Shown in pieces: positions 16,937 to 24,234 of a stretch of 44,577 bases of DNA. Position 1 is the first letter of the stretch, and each line of letters starts with the position of its first letter. Source of the stretch: an uncultured Sphingobacteriaceae bacterium (lineage in GTDB: Bacteria > Bacteroidota > Bacteroidia > Sphingobacteriales > Sphingobacteriaceae); NCBI GenBank assembly GCA_946887045.1, contig CAMPKC010000037.1:1-44577 (forward strand). Reading direction: 5' to 3'. Position numbers and translations under genes: made by a program. Below the pieces are notes generated by a model. The model saw only the letters and a program-made list of their open reading frames with translations. It made no database searches and was not told the origin of the DNA.

Positions 16937-18322
16937 CTAGCCAAACAACGAGCTAAATACCTCTTCTATCTTTGAAACACTATTAATTTGGATAGAATAG
17001 CGCTTTACATCAAGTCCTTTTTGATTGTATTTTGAGATGTAAATCCTTTCAAAGCCAAGTTTTTCGGCTTCGGCGATGCGTTGCTCAATCCGGTTTACCG
17101 CCCTTATCTCACCAGAAAGACCGACTTCAGCTGCAAAGCATATTTTAGTAGATACAGAGATATCTTCGTGAGACGAAATGATGGCAACTACCACTGCCAG
17201 ATCAATTGCAGGGTCTTCAACTTTCAACCCGCCGGCTATATTTAAAAACACATCCTGAGCACTTAATCGAAAGCCACAGCGCTTTTCCAATACAGCCAAA
17301 AGCATGTTCATTCTTTTGGTGTCAAATCCAGTAGCCGAACGCTGAGGCGTACCATAGGCAGATACACTTACAAGAGCCTGAGTTTCGATTAGCATTGGCC
17401 TGGCTCCTTCAAGCATAGCAGAAATCGTAATTCCGCTTAATTCTTCATCGCGTTGCGATAACAAGATTTCCGAAGGGTTAGAAACTTCCCTTAAACCGCT
17501 TCCCTGCATTTCATAAATTCCCAATTCGGAGGCAGAACCAAATCGGTTTTTTATAGCCCTCAAAATACGGTATACATGGTGTCTGTCGCCTTCAAACTGT
17601 AGAACCGTATCGACCATGTGTTCAAGAATCTTTGGTCCCGCAATTGCCCCGTCCTTTGTTATATGACCGATCAGAAAAACTGGTGTCGATGTTTCTTTGG
17701 CAAAGCGGAGCAATTCGGCAGTGCATTCACGCACTTGCGAGACACTCCCCGGGGTTGATTCAATGTGTGCCGAATGCAGCGTTTGTATCGAGTCAATAAT
17801 AACTGCTTCAGGCTCTAATATTTCTATCTGCTTGAAAATATTTTGAGTCGAGGTTTCTGTAAGTATATAACAATCGCCTCCTTTTCTTTTGGATAAGGGC
17901 GACAGTCGCTCTGCCCGCATTTTTATTTGTTGTTCACTTTCTTCTCCCGAAACGTAGAGGATTTTCATCCCCGGAAGATTCAATGCCAGCTGTAGCATCA
18001 AAGTCGATTTTCCAATACCGGGCTCTCCTCCGATAAGGACTAACGAACCAGGAACTATACCTCCGCCCAGAACACGATTGAATTCCGTATCAGGGGTTAT
18101 TAGTCTGCTTTCCTCGGCAAAAGCTATTTCATCTATCGCCGAAGGTTTTGCAATTCGCGAGTTCCCCGGGCCGGTTTTCCATTCAGGAACAGAACTGTTT
18201 GGTTTTTGAATTACTTCTTCAACGAAGCTATTCCACTGATTACAGGAGGGACATTTACCCAGCCATTTGGCCGATTCATATCCACAACTCTGACAAAAAT
18301 ATGCTGATTTGGTTTTAGCCAA
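16937..18322 (-). CDS. radA: DNA repair protein RadA
   Basis: The 461-residue RadA homologue processes branched recombination intermediates. Its zinc finger is formed by Cys10, Cys13, Cys24 and Cys27 (FCQSCGYESAKWLGKCPSC). The Walker A motif GGEPGIGKST lies at 98-107. The RadA-specific KNRFG motif is at 258-262. A Lon-protease-like C-terminal domain covers about 290-460. The length matches the family (about 455). It lies downstream of the RNase G gene in the same direction, separated by a 112-bp gap filled with a palindromic repeat. Confidence 0.97.
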   Translation of the reverse strand: MAKTKSAYFCQSCGYESAKWLGKCPSCNQWNSFVEEVIQKPNSSVPEWKTGPGNSRIAKPSAIDEIAFAEESRLITPDTEFNRVLGGGIVPGSLVLIGGEPGIGKSTLMLQLALNLPGMKILYVSGEESEQQIKMRAERLSPLSKRKGGDCYILTETSTQNIFKQIEILEPEAVIIDSIQTLHSAHIESTPGSVSQVRECTAELLRFAKETSTPVFLIGHITKDGAIAGPKILEHMVDTVLQFEGDRHHVYRILRAIKNRFGSASELGIYEMQGSGLREVSNPSEILLSQRDEELSGITISAMLEGARPMLIETQALVSVSAYGTPQRSATGFDTKRMNMLLAVLEKRCGFRLSAQDVFLNIAGGLKVEDPAIDLAVVVAIISSHEDISVSTKICFAAEVGLSGEIRAVNRIEQRIAEAEKLGFERIYISKYNQKGLDVKRYSIQINSVSKIEEVFSSLFG

Positions 18323-18324
18323 TT

Positions 18325-18434
18325 GATTTATGATTTAAGGATTTACGAATTACGATTTTAAAAGGCAAATTACATAATTGATTTACGATTCGCTTGTTAG
18401 CAAATCGTAAATCAAAAATCATAACTCGTAAATT
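18325..18434. repeat. Palindromic ATTTACGA-type intergenic element
   Basis: The gap between RNase G and radA is built of variants of GATTTACGA and its complement. The core is a perfect 13-bp inverted repeat, TTGATTTACGATT (18378-18390) with AATCGTAAATCAA (18403-18415), around a 12-nt loop. Further partial copies flank it on both sides. It looks like a small dispersed hairpin element. Confidence 0.6.
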
Positions 18435-19985
18435 TTATAATTTAATCTCTTCTTCCTTAGAATTTAGAAAGTGAAATTCTGTAAGATAGTAGGATGGCTC
18501 CCCTTTAACTTTTATCCATTTACCGTAATTAAAGAACCATTTCCACTGGCGTGAATAAATTCCCTTTTTTATGTATGCTTCGATATATGGATGTACGCAA
18601 AGCGTGATATTTTTTTCATTCTGTTCATTGAGGATGTAATTAAGATTGTTCTCAATATCATCCATCAGAATAATGCTGGCTTTTATTTCACCTGTTCCAT
18701 CGCAGGCCGGACATTTTTCATTCGTCACGATATTCATTTCAGGACGAACTCTTTGCCTTGTAATTTGAACCAGACCGAATTTACTTGGGGGCAAAATAGT
18801 GTGCTTTGCACGATCGAGCGTCATTTGCTCTCTCAAATATTCAAACAATTCTTTCCGATTAGTTGGCTTGTGCATATCGATAAAGTCGATTACAACAATG
18901 CCACCCATATCGCGCAGACGTAATTGTCTTGCAATTTCTTTTGCCGCCTCTTTATTTACCTGGAAGGCATTTTCTTCCTGATTTTCGGGATGCGCAGTAC
19001 GGTTTCCGCTATTTACATCAATAACATGTAATGCTTCGGTGTGTTCAACAACCAAATACGCTCCGCCCGGGAGATTTACTGTTTTTCCAAAGGCCCCCTT
19101 AATTTGTTTATCCACTCCAAAGTGCTCGAAAATGGGTTCTCTCTGCTTATAGAACTTAACGATCCGCTCTAGCTCAGGGGAAATTCCTTGAATATAGCTT
19201 CGTACTTCTTCGTAAATAGAAGCGTCATTTATATGGATGTTTGTAAAATCGGCATTTAGGAGATCTCTTAAAATGGTAGAAGCTCTCCCCATTTCGCCCA
19301 AAACCTTTTTTGCAGGTTCCGTTACCGGAAGTCTGCTTGTAAACGATTCCCATTTTGCGATCAGGTCGAGTAAATCTTTTTGTAGTTCCGCAACACCTTT
19401 TCCTTCGGAAACAGTACGGATTATTACACCAAAGTTTTTTGGTTTAATGTTTTCAACGATCTTTTTAAGCCGATTTCTTTCGCTATTATTCTTTATTTTT
19501 TTTGAAATAGAGATAACATCAGAAAAAGGTACTAATACCACAAACCTTCCAGCAATAGAAAGGTCGGAGCTTAAACGCGGGCCTTTTGTTGAAATTGGTT
19601 CTTTCGCAATCTGAACCGGCAATAACATATTGCGATTCAGAATCTCAGAAATTTTGCCGGATTTGTTTATATCCTCTTCCAGCTTAAAACTATTCAGCAG
19701 TTTCTCTTTGTAACTGCCATTCTTTACAATCTTAGTCAGCTTTATAAGCGACTGAACCTGAGGCCCCAGGTCAAGATAGTGCAGAAAAGCATCTTTCTCA
19801 TAGCCTACATCTACAAAAGCCGCATTCAGCCCTGGCATGATTTTTTTTATCCGCCCAAGGTAAATATCACCAACAGCATAATTGTTGTTAATGTGCTCGG
19901 TGTTGAGTTCTACGAGTTGCTTATCCTGCAGTAAAGCTATAGTCACCCCGTTGGGGGTTGAATTGATGATTAATTCTTTTACCAA
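18435..19985 (-). CDS. rng: Ribonuclease G / RNase E-family endoribonuclease
   Basis: The 516-residue protein of the Rne/Rng family cleaves single-stranded RNA near monophosphorylated 5' ends and acts in rRNA maturation and mRNA decay. It has an N-terminal S1 domain (about 35-130), a catalytic region with the acidic motifs HVIDVNSG and VVIDFIDM, and the zinc-link motif CPAC at 425-428. It lacks the long disordered RNase E tail, so RNase G is the better name. The 5' side holds GC hairpins and a palindromic element between it and the miniprotein gene upstream. Confidence 0.94.
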   Translation of the reverse strand: MVKELIINSTPNGVTIALLQDKQLVELNTEHINNNYAVGDIYLGRIKKIMPGLNAAFVDVGYEKDAFLHYLDLGPQVQSLIKLTKIVKNGSYKEKLLNSFKLEEDINKSGKISEILNRNMLLPVQIAKEPISTKGPRLSSDLSIAGRFVVLVPFSDVISISKKIKNNSERNRLKKIVENIKPKNFGVIIRTVSEGKGVAELQKDLLDLIAKWESFTSRLPVTEPAKKVLGEMGRASTILRDLLNADFTNIHINDASIYEEVRSYIQGISPELERIVKFYKQREPIFEHFGVDKQIKGAFGKTVNLPGGAYLVVEHTEALHVIDVNSGNRTAHPENQEENAFQVNKEAAKEIARQLRLRDMGGIVVIDFIDMHKPTNRKELFEYLREQMTLDRAKHTILPPSKFGLVQITRQRVRPEMNIVTNEKCPACDGTGEIKASIILMDDIENNLNYILNEQNEKNITLCVHPYIEAYIKKGIYSRQWKWFFNYGKWIKVKGEPSYYLTEFHFLNSKEEEIKL

Positions 19986-20000
19986 CAGCTACTCTTTTAT

Positions 20001-20015
20001 GGCGGTGGTGCCGCC
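20001..20015 (-). other. GC hairpin in the RNase G leader
   Basis: GGCGG (20001-20005) and CCGCC (20011-20015) pair around a 5-nt loop, 16 nt upstream of the RNase G start. A second hairpin lies at 20047-20073 (AACCTCC with GGAGGTT, plus an inner CGC/GCG). They may structure the 5' leader; autoregulation by RNase G itself is a speculation. Confidence 0.4.
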
Positions 20016-20077
20016 CGGGTACAACACGAAATAATAATAACACAAGAACCTCCTATCGCAGTGCGTGGAGGTTAGGA

Positions 20078-20140
20078 GTTGTAAGTTCTGAGTTATAAGT
20101 TGTAAGAATTCACCTGCAACTTATAACGTACAACTTAAAA
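20078..20140. repeat. Palindromic GTTATAAGTTG-type intergenic element
   Basis: The perfect 11-bp inverted repeat GTTATAAGTTG (20092-20102) and CAACTTATAAC (20117-20127) is flanked by imperfect outer arms (AGTTGTAAGTTCT and GTACAACTTAAAACT). The same word type recurs at 41234-41310. Confidence 0.6.
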
Positions 20141-20230
20141 CTATTTTTTCTTATGTCTATTTTTTCTTAAACGCTTTTTACGTTTGTGAGTAGCCATTTT
20201 ATGTCTTTTTCTTTTTTTACCGCTTGGCAT
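20141..20230 (-). CDS. 29-residue ultrabasic miniprotein, probable ribosome-associated
   Basis: An uninterrupted 29-codon frame runs from ATG at 20230 to TAG at 20141. It begins MPSGKKRKRHKMATHKRK and ends KRLRKNRHKKK. About two thirds of the residues are Lys, Arg or His, with no acidic residue. This composition is that of a tiny rRNA-binding protein, comparable to bTHX in kind but not in sequence. From memory a near-identical short protein is widely conserved in Bacteroidota next to RNase G and HU genes. It lies between the TPR protein gene (30 bp) and rng in the same direction. The ribosomal role is inferred. Confidence 0.75.
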   Translation of the reverse strand: MPSGKKRKRHKMATHKRKKRLRKNRHKKK

Positions 20231-20259
20231 AGCTTTTAGTTTTTAATGTTTTATTTAAT

Positions 20260-21099
20260 TTATTTCTTTAATTCTTGAACCTTACTGTCAACATACCTGC
20301 TTAGATTTGGATCAGCGGCAAGCTCTTTACTTTTTTCGTAAGCGGCTATTGCGTCATCTTTTTGTCCAAGGTTTTCATACGCTGAGGCTAAATAAAACCA
20401 TGCGTCTGGTGTCGGTTTTACGTCAAGTACAGTTTTAAATCTGTTGACTGCTTTATCAAACTGGCCAGATTTTATCGAGAATAATCCCAAGTTCAAATTG
20501 GCTTTAGCATTTTTTGGATCTTGTTTAACAACTTCTAAAAGAAGTGTGATACCTTGCATTGGATTTGGTGTTCCGCTTACATAAGCCACTCCCAATCCTG
20601 TTTTTGCATCTAAACTAGCCGGATTTAATTCCAACGCTTTTTGATACGTTCCGATAGCTTTTTGAACCAGGGCAGGTTGTATTAAGCTGTCTTTTTCAGA
20701 CTGATAAGCATCAGTAAATAAATCTCCTGATTTTATCCAGTCCGCATAGTTGCTGCCAGACTTTGCAAGCAATTCAAAATAGAATGCACTTGGAGCCGGT
20801 TGATTCACATCATCCCATTTACTTGCAAGTTGTCTTTGCAATTTTACTTTTTCGGAAGCTTCAGCTGACTGCAGCTGATTTTCGAGTTCTGTGATCTGTT
20901 GTGCTAAATTAGCGTTTAAGCTTTGTTTAGCCGTTTGAGATGCTGATTCTATTGTTAAAGCAGAAGTTTGTGCGGCATTTTCCGGGCCATCGCCAGAAGA
21001 CTGCTCATCGTCTTTAACTAATCCTTTAATGTCTAAAGAAAGCAAAAGCCCCATCAGTACGACCACTAATCCAATAACTGCTATTTGCTTTCTGTTCAT
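20260..21099 (-). CDS. Membrane-anchored tetratricopeptide repeat protein
   Basis: The 279-residue protein has an N-terminal transmembrane anchor (about 6-24), a predicted coiled coil around 60-95 (NLAQQITELENQLQSAEASE) and at least three TPR units in the C-terminal half (about 145-270), for example KANLNLGLFSIKSGQFDKAV and AWFYLASAYENLGQKDDAIA. It probably scaffolds protein contacts on the membrane surface. It starts 8 nt after the HU stop, so the two genes are in one operon running on to the miniprotein and perhaps rng. No specific function can be assigned. Confidence 0.85.
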   Translation of the reverse strand: MNRKQIAVIGLVVVLMGLLLSLDIKGLVKDDEQSSGDGPENAAQTSALTIESASQTAKQSLNANLAQQITELENQLQSAEASEKVKLQRQLASKWDDVNQPAPSAFYFELLAKSGSNYADWIKSGDLFTDAYQSEKDSLIQPALVQKAIGTYQKALELNPASLDAKTGLGVAYVSGTPNPMQGITLLLEVVKQDPKNAKANLNLGLFSIKSGQFDKAVNRFKTVLDVKPTPDAWFYLASAYENLGQKDDAIAAYEKSKELAADPNLSRYVDSKVQELKK

Positions 21100-21107
21100 T
21101 TAAGATA

Positions 21108-21437
21108 TTATGCTTCTGCGCCAGCTGCTTCTTTAGCCGCTGCCTCTAACTTGGTAACATTACCATTTTTAACTTTTTCAACAAACACTTTAGCAGGTTT
21201 GAAACTTGGAACGAAATGCTCCGGGATGATAATTGCGGTGTTTTTTGAAATGTTACGTGCTGTTTTTGTCGCTCTTTTCTTTACCACAAAGCTCCCAAAA
21301 CCTCTTACGTATACATTTTCACCTTCTACCATTGAGGTTTTCACCACTTTAAAAAACGCTTCTACCGCTTCCTGTACATCTAACTTCTCAATTCCAGTCT
21401 TACTAGATATCTCTGCGATAATTTCTGCTTTAGTCAT
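21108..21437 (-). CDS. HU/IHF family DNA-binding protein
   Basis: The 109-residue HU-family protein has the helical N-terminus (MTKAEIIAEISSKTGIEK) and the beta-arm region VYVRGFGSFVVKKRATKTAR, followed by ISKNT in place of the usual PKTG. It bends and compacts DNA as a dimer. It is about 19 residues longer than classic HU, with an Ala/Glu-rich C-terminal tail (KLEAAAKEAAGAEA). A consensus -7 box lies 51-58 bp upstream. It heads an operon with the TPR protein and is divergent from mutY. Confidence 0.95.
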   Translation of the reverse strand: MTKAEIIAEISSKTGIEKLDVQEAVEAFFKVVKTSMVEGENVYVRGFGSFVVKKRATKTARNISKNTAIIIPEHFVPSFKPAKVFVEKVKNGNVTKLEAAAKEAAGAEA

Positions 21438-21487
21438 GTCTAAATTAATTAAACTTTATTCGTAAACACTTAATTGTTTTGGGGTTG

Positions 21488-21495
21488 CAAAAGTA
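21488..21495 (-). promoter_or_regulatory. -7 promoter box of HU gene
   Basis: On the minus strand TACTTTTG matches TAnnTTTG and lies about 51 nt ahead of the HU start, leaving a normal leader. The -33 element is not clear. Confidence 0.55.
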
Positions 21496-21562
21496 TTGCT
21501 TTAAATCGAATTCATGAAATAAAACAAAAAATTATTCCTGCATCAATGTATTTATACGTAAT

Positions 21563-21570
21563 TACCTTTG
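21563..21570 (+). promoter_or_regulatory. -7 promoter box of mutY
   Basis: TACCTTTG matches the TAnnTTTG consensus and lies 24 nt before the mutY ATG. The -33 element is weak. Confidence 0.55.
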
Positions 21571-21594
21571 TAAAATTGTTTAATTGAAAACATA

Positions 21595-22644
21595 ATGAGT
21601 TTTATTTCAGAGGTAATAGAATGGTATAATTTGAACAAGCGCGACTTACCATGGAGAAATACAACCGACCCTTATGTTATCTGGTTATCGGAAATTATTT
21701 TACAGCAAACTCGTGTAGATCAGGGATTACCATACTTTTATCGCTTTGCAGAAAAGTACCCTTCAGTATCTGACTTTGCCGCAGCGTCAGAGGATGAAAT
21801 ATTAAATCTGTGGCAGGGCCTGGGGTATTATTCGCGAGGGCGAAATATGCACCACACCGCTCAAATGGTGATGGAGGATCATGCGGGATATTTTCCGAAA
21901 AAGTACGACGAGCTTATTAAACTTAAGGGAATTGGCGAATATACAGCCGCTGCAATTTCCTCTTTTTCGGCAAACGAAGCAAAAGCCGTGGTGGATGGAA
22001 ACGTTTTCAGAGTTTTAGCAAGATATTTCGGTGTTGATGAACCGATCAATTCATCAAAAGCAAAAAAGCTTTTCACAACGTTAGCGAATGACGTTATAGA
22101 TCCAACAAATCCTGCTATAAGTAACCAGGCTTTAATGGAGTTTGGCGCATTACATTGCAAGCCACAAAATCCATTGTGTCAAACTTGTCCTGTGCAGATT
22201 GGTTGCTATGGGTATAAAAACATGTTGGTTGATAAACTTCCTGTTAAACTTAAGAAAGCAGCGGTCAGGAATCGTTTTTTTAATTACATAGTGCTCATCA
22301 ATGATCAAAAGTTATTGATGAATAAACGCGGACCGAATGATATATGGCAAAATCTTCATGAGCTTCCCTTGTTCGAAACGGAAAGCTATCAGGATGCGTC
22401 TGATGTTGTTAATGCCGCAGAATTTAAAAAGCGCTTTGGAAAAGTTGAAATTAGTTCAGTTGAGGGGCCAATCAAGCACTTGTTAAGTCATCAAAAGATA
22501 CATGCCCAATTCATAGTTATTTCTCAGGTTGATTCAGGTCAGGTGTTCAAAGAGGGGGGCTGGTTTTTCACTGATCTGACTAATCTTGATAAACTGGCGC
22601 AACCTAAATTAATTTTTGCTTTCCTCAAAAAATTCATAAATTGA
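21595..22644 (+). CDS. mutY: A/G-specific adenine glycosylase MutY
   Basis: The 349-residue DNA glycosylase removes adenine mispaired with 8-oxoguanine. The catalytic residues are present: Glu33 in LSEIILQQT and Asp134 in AVVDGNV. The helix-hairpin-helix LKGIGEYTAAA lies near 109-119. The [4Fe-4S] cluster ligands are Cys188, Cys195, Cys198 and Cys204 (Cx6Cx2Cx5C). A C-terminal NUDIX-like domain (about 225-345) recognises 8-oxoguanine. The length is normal. It is divergent from HU and followed 26 nt later by ssb. Confidence 0.97.
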   Translation: MSFISEVIEWYNLNKRDLPWRNTTDPYVIWLSEIILQQTRVDQGLPYFYRFAEKYPSVSDFAAASEDEILNLWQGLGYYSRGRNMHHTAQMVMEDHAGYFPKKYDELIKLKGIGEYTAAAISSFSANEAKAVVDGNVFRVLARYFGVDEPINSSKAKKLFTTLANDVIDPTNPAISNQALMEFGALHCKPQNPLCQTCPVQIGCYGYKNMLVDKLPVKLKKAAVRNRFFNYIVLINDQKLLMNKRGPNDIWQNLHELPLFETESYQDASDVVNAAEFKKRFGKVEISSVEGPIKHLLSHQKIHAQFIVISQVDSGQVFKEGGWFFTDLTNLDKLAQPKLIFAFLKKFIN

Positions 22645-22670
22645 AAATTGTTAAATTATAAACTAAATTC

Positions 22671-23114
22671 ATGTCAGGAGTTAACAAAGTTATTTTGATT
22701 GGGCATTTAGGCAAGGATCCTGAAGTTCGGCATCTTGAAGGCGGTACCACTTTGGTTAATTTTCCTCTTGCTACTTCCGAAACGTATAGTAAAGACGGCA
22801 AAAAAATAGAGCAAACCGAGTGGCATAACATCGTGATGTGGCGTGGGCTTGCAGATGTCGCAGCTAAATTTCTTCAAAAAGGAAAGCAAGTTTACATCGA
22901 AGGGAAACTCAGGAGTCGTAATTACGAAGACAAAGAGGGAAATAAAAGATATGTTACTGAAATTGTAGCAGAAAATTTTACTATGCTGGGCCGTAAAAGT
23001 GAGAACGAAAACCATAGTAGTCATCAACAGAGCTCAAATAACTCGCCCACTACAAAAAGGGAAGATCAGCTTGTCGATTTTTCTGATGATGGTTCGGATG
23101 ATTTGCCATTCTAA
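22671..23114 (+). CDS. ssb: Single-stranded DNA-binding protein
   Basis: The 147-residue SSB has an N-terminal OB fold (about 1-108) starting MSGVNKVILIGHLGKDPEVR and containing EWHNIVMWRGLADVAAKFLQ. A Ser/Asn/Gln-rich linker leads to the acidic tip DDGSDDLPF, which recruits partner proteins. It coats single-stranded DNA in replication and repair and may be co-transcribed with mutY. A weak hairpin follows the stop. Confidence 0.96.
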   Translation: MSGVNKVILIGHLGKDPEVRHLEGGTTLVNFPLATSETYSKDGKKIEQTEWHNIVMWRGLADVAAKFLQKGKQVYIEGKLRSRNYEDKEGNKRYVTEIVAENFTMLGRKSENENHSSHQQSSNNSPTTKREDQLVDFSDDGSDDLPF

Positions 23115-23121
23115 AGAGCAC

Positions 23122-23152
23122 TCATTCAGTGTATTATCTATTAACTGAATGA
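23122..23152 (+). terminator. Hairpin after ssb, weak terminator
   Basis: TCATTCAGT (23122-23130) and ACTGAATGA (23144-23152) pair perfectly over 9 bp with a 13-nt loop. The downstream tract ATGATCTTTTGCCTTTT is only moderately T-rich. Confidence 0.5.
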
Positions 23153-23221
23153 ATGATCTTTTGCCTTTTAACGCTTGCCAGAGCGTTTTCAATAAAACAT
23201 ACATTAAATTTACATTCCGTA

Positions 23222-23253
23222 TTGGATAAATAATTATTTATTCAATACTTTTG
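23222..23253 (+). promoter_or_regulatory. Promoter of the arginine operon
   Basis: TTG at 23222-23224 (-33 type) and TACTTTTG at 23246-23253 (-7, consensus TAnnTTTG) are separated by 21 bp, the spacing known for Bacteroidota sigma-ABfr promoters. The start point should be near 23258-23262, giving a leader of about 280 nt before the first enzyme gene. Confidence 0.65.
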
Positions 23254-23296
23254 CATGCTTTAAACCTATTAATATACTGTAAGTCAAAGCATAGAA

Positions 23297-23431
23297 ATGA
23301 ACGTATCTTTAACCATAAATACAAAGCAAATCTCCTACAAAAGTGGGTGTGCGAGCTATATGGTACGTGAGAAAAAAAACACGGAGCGTTTAGTTCTAAG
23401 GCACCGACGACCGTTTATGCCAAGGGTTTGA
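23297..23431 (+). CDS. Putative 44-residue Arg-rich leader peptide of the arginine operon
   Basis: A 44-codon frame starts at ATG 23297, about 40 nt after the predicted transcription start, and stops at TGA 23429-23431. The first half is ordinary (MNVSLTINTKQISYK). The last 21 residues contain six Arg, including RHRR at 35-38 and PRV at the end, encoded by CGT, CGT, AGG, CGA, CGA and AGG. It shows no similarity to a known protein. Its place ahead of arginine biosynthesis genes and of terminator-like hairpins suggests a leader peptide whose translation reports Arg-tRNA supply. Coding status is inferred. Confidence 0.5.
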   Translation: MNVSLTINTKQISYKSGCASYMVREKKNTERLVLRHRRPFMPRV

Positions 23432-23452
23432 TTTTTTCCCCTCCCCACTGTG

Positions 23453-23536
23453 TCCGAATTATTCGGATGATAAACAACAAATTTTCTTTAAAACTGTAAA
23501 AGCTTAATGCTTTTTTATCCGTAAAGCGGATTTTTT
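23453..23536 (+). promoter_or_regulatory. Candidate attenuator hairpins in the arginine leader
   Basis: Three short hairpins follow the leader frame: TCCGAA/TTCGGA (23453-23467), AAAAGC/GCTTTT running into a T-tract (23498-23516), and ATCCG/CGGAT followed by six T (23517-23536), ending 5 nt before the GNAT ATG. CGGAT at 23464-23468 can pair instead with ATCCG at 23517-23521, so the first and last hairpins are mutually exclusive. This is the layout expected of antiterminator and terminator. The stems are short, so energies need calculation. Confidence 0.45.
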
Positions 23537-23541
23537 GAAAA

Positions 23542-24234
23542 ATGAACGAAAACGATTTCTCTATAGTAGTAGCATCTGAGGCCCATATTGAATATGCGCA
23601 GCAGATTTGTGATGAAATGGCCGAATCAGCAAAAGCTCGGGGAACTGGTATCGCAAAAAGAAGCCCTGAATATGTGGGCAACAAAATGCGGGAAGGGAAA
23701 GCGGTTATTGCTTTGCACAAGGATGGCACTTGGGCCGGATTTTGTTACATAGAAACATGGGATGGTGAGTTTGTAGCTAACTCAGGTTTAATTGTGAATC
23801 CTATTTATCGCAAGGCAGGATTGGCTAAAGCCATTAAAAAAAGAATTTTTAACCTATCTAGGGAAAAATATCCTGATGCCAAGATATTTGGTTTAACTAC
23901 GGGTTTAGCCGTAATGAAGATAAATTCTGAATTAGGATATGAACCTGTAACCTATTCTGAGCTTACAAAAGATGAAAATTTTTGGAGCGGCTGCAAAAGC
24001 TGTGTAAATTTCGACATTTTAACCATGAAGGAACGTAAAAATTGCCTTTGTACCGCAATGCTTTATGATCCGGTTGAGAAGAAGAAAGATGCAGAAGAGG
24101 CTGCGGAAAAAGCTAAAAAGGAGATGACTCACAAAGCTTCTCTTCTGGAACGTATTGAAGAGTCTATCAAAAAGTCGTTGAAAAGCGTTATCGCAAATAT
24201 TAATCTTGTTCCTAATACTTACTCTAATAAATAA
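23542..24234 (+). CDS. GNAT family N-acyltransferase, probable N-acylglutamate synthase of arginine pathway
   Basis: The 230-residue GNAT-fold protein has an acyl-CoA-binding loop near YRKAGLAKAI (89-98). A pair of Cys motifs is conserved-looking: CKSC (151-154) and CLC (168-170), arranged like a metal site. A Lys/Glu-rich helix ends the protein. As first gene of the arginine operon, with no classical ArgA or ArgJ visible, it most likely makes N-acetyl- or N-succinyl-glutamate. From memory a similar acetyltransferase precedes argG in Bacteroides. The stop and the argG start share one base (TAATG), which points to coupling. Confidence 0.8.
   Translation: MNENDFSIVVASEAHIEYAQQICDEMAESAKARGTGIAKRSPEYVGNKMREGKAVIALHKDGTWAGFCYIETWDGEFVANSGLIVNPIYRKAGLAKAIKKRIFNLSREKYPDAKIFGLTTGLAVMKINSELGYEPVTYSELTKDENFWSGCKSCVNFDILTMKERKNCLCTAMLYDPVEKKKDAEEAAEKAKKEMTHKASLLERIEESIKKSLKSVIANINLVPNTYSNK

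Noticed and set aside
18325..18434. Repeat-filled gap as a CRISPR array
   Set aside because: The words are short, overlapping and palindromic, without regularly spaced repeats or unique spacers, and no cas genes are near.
23453..23467. TCCGAA-tta-TTCGGA as an ArgR operator
   Set aside because: The classic ARG box has a different core and even spacing. No argR gene is in the window, and the site lies within the transcribed leader, so an RNA hairpin is the simpler reading.
23415..23729. Minus-strand frame of 104 codons across the arginine leader and GNAT start
   Set aside because: It is antisense to the GNAT gene and the leader hairpins and lacks domain features.
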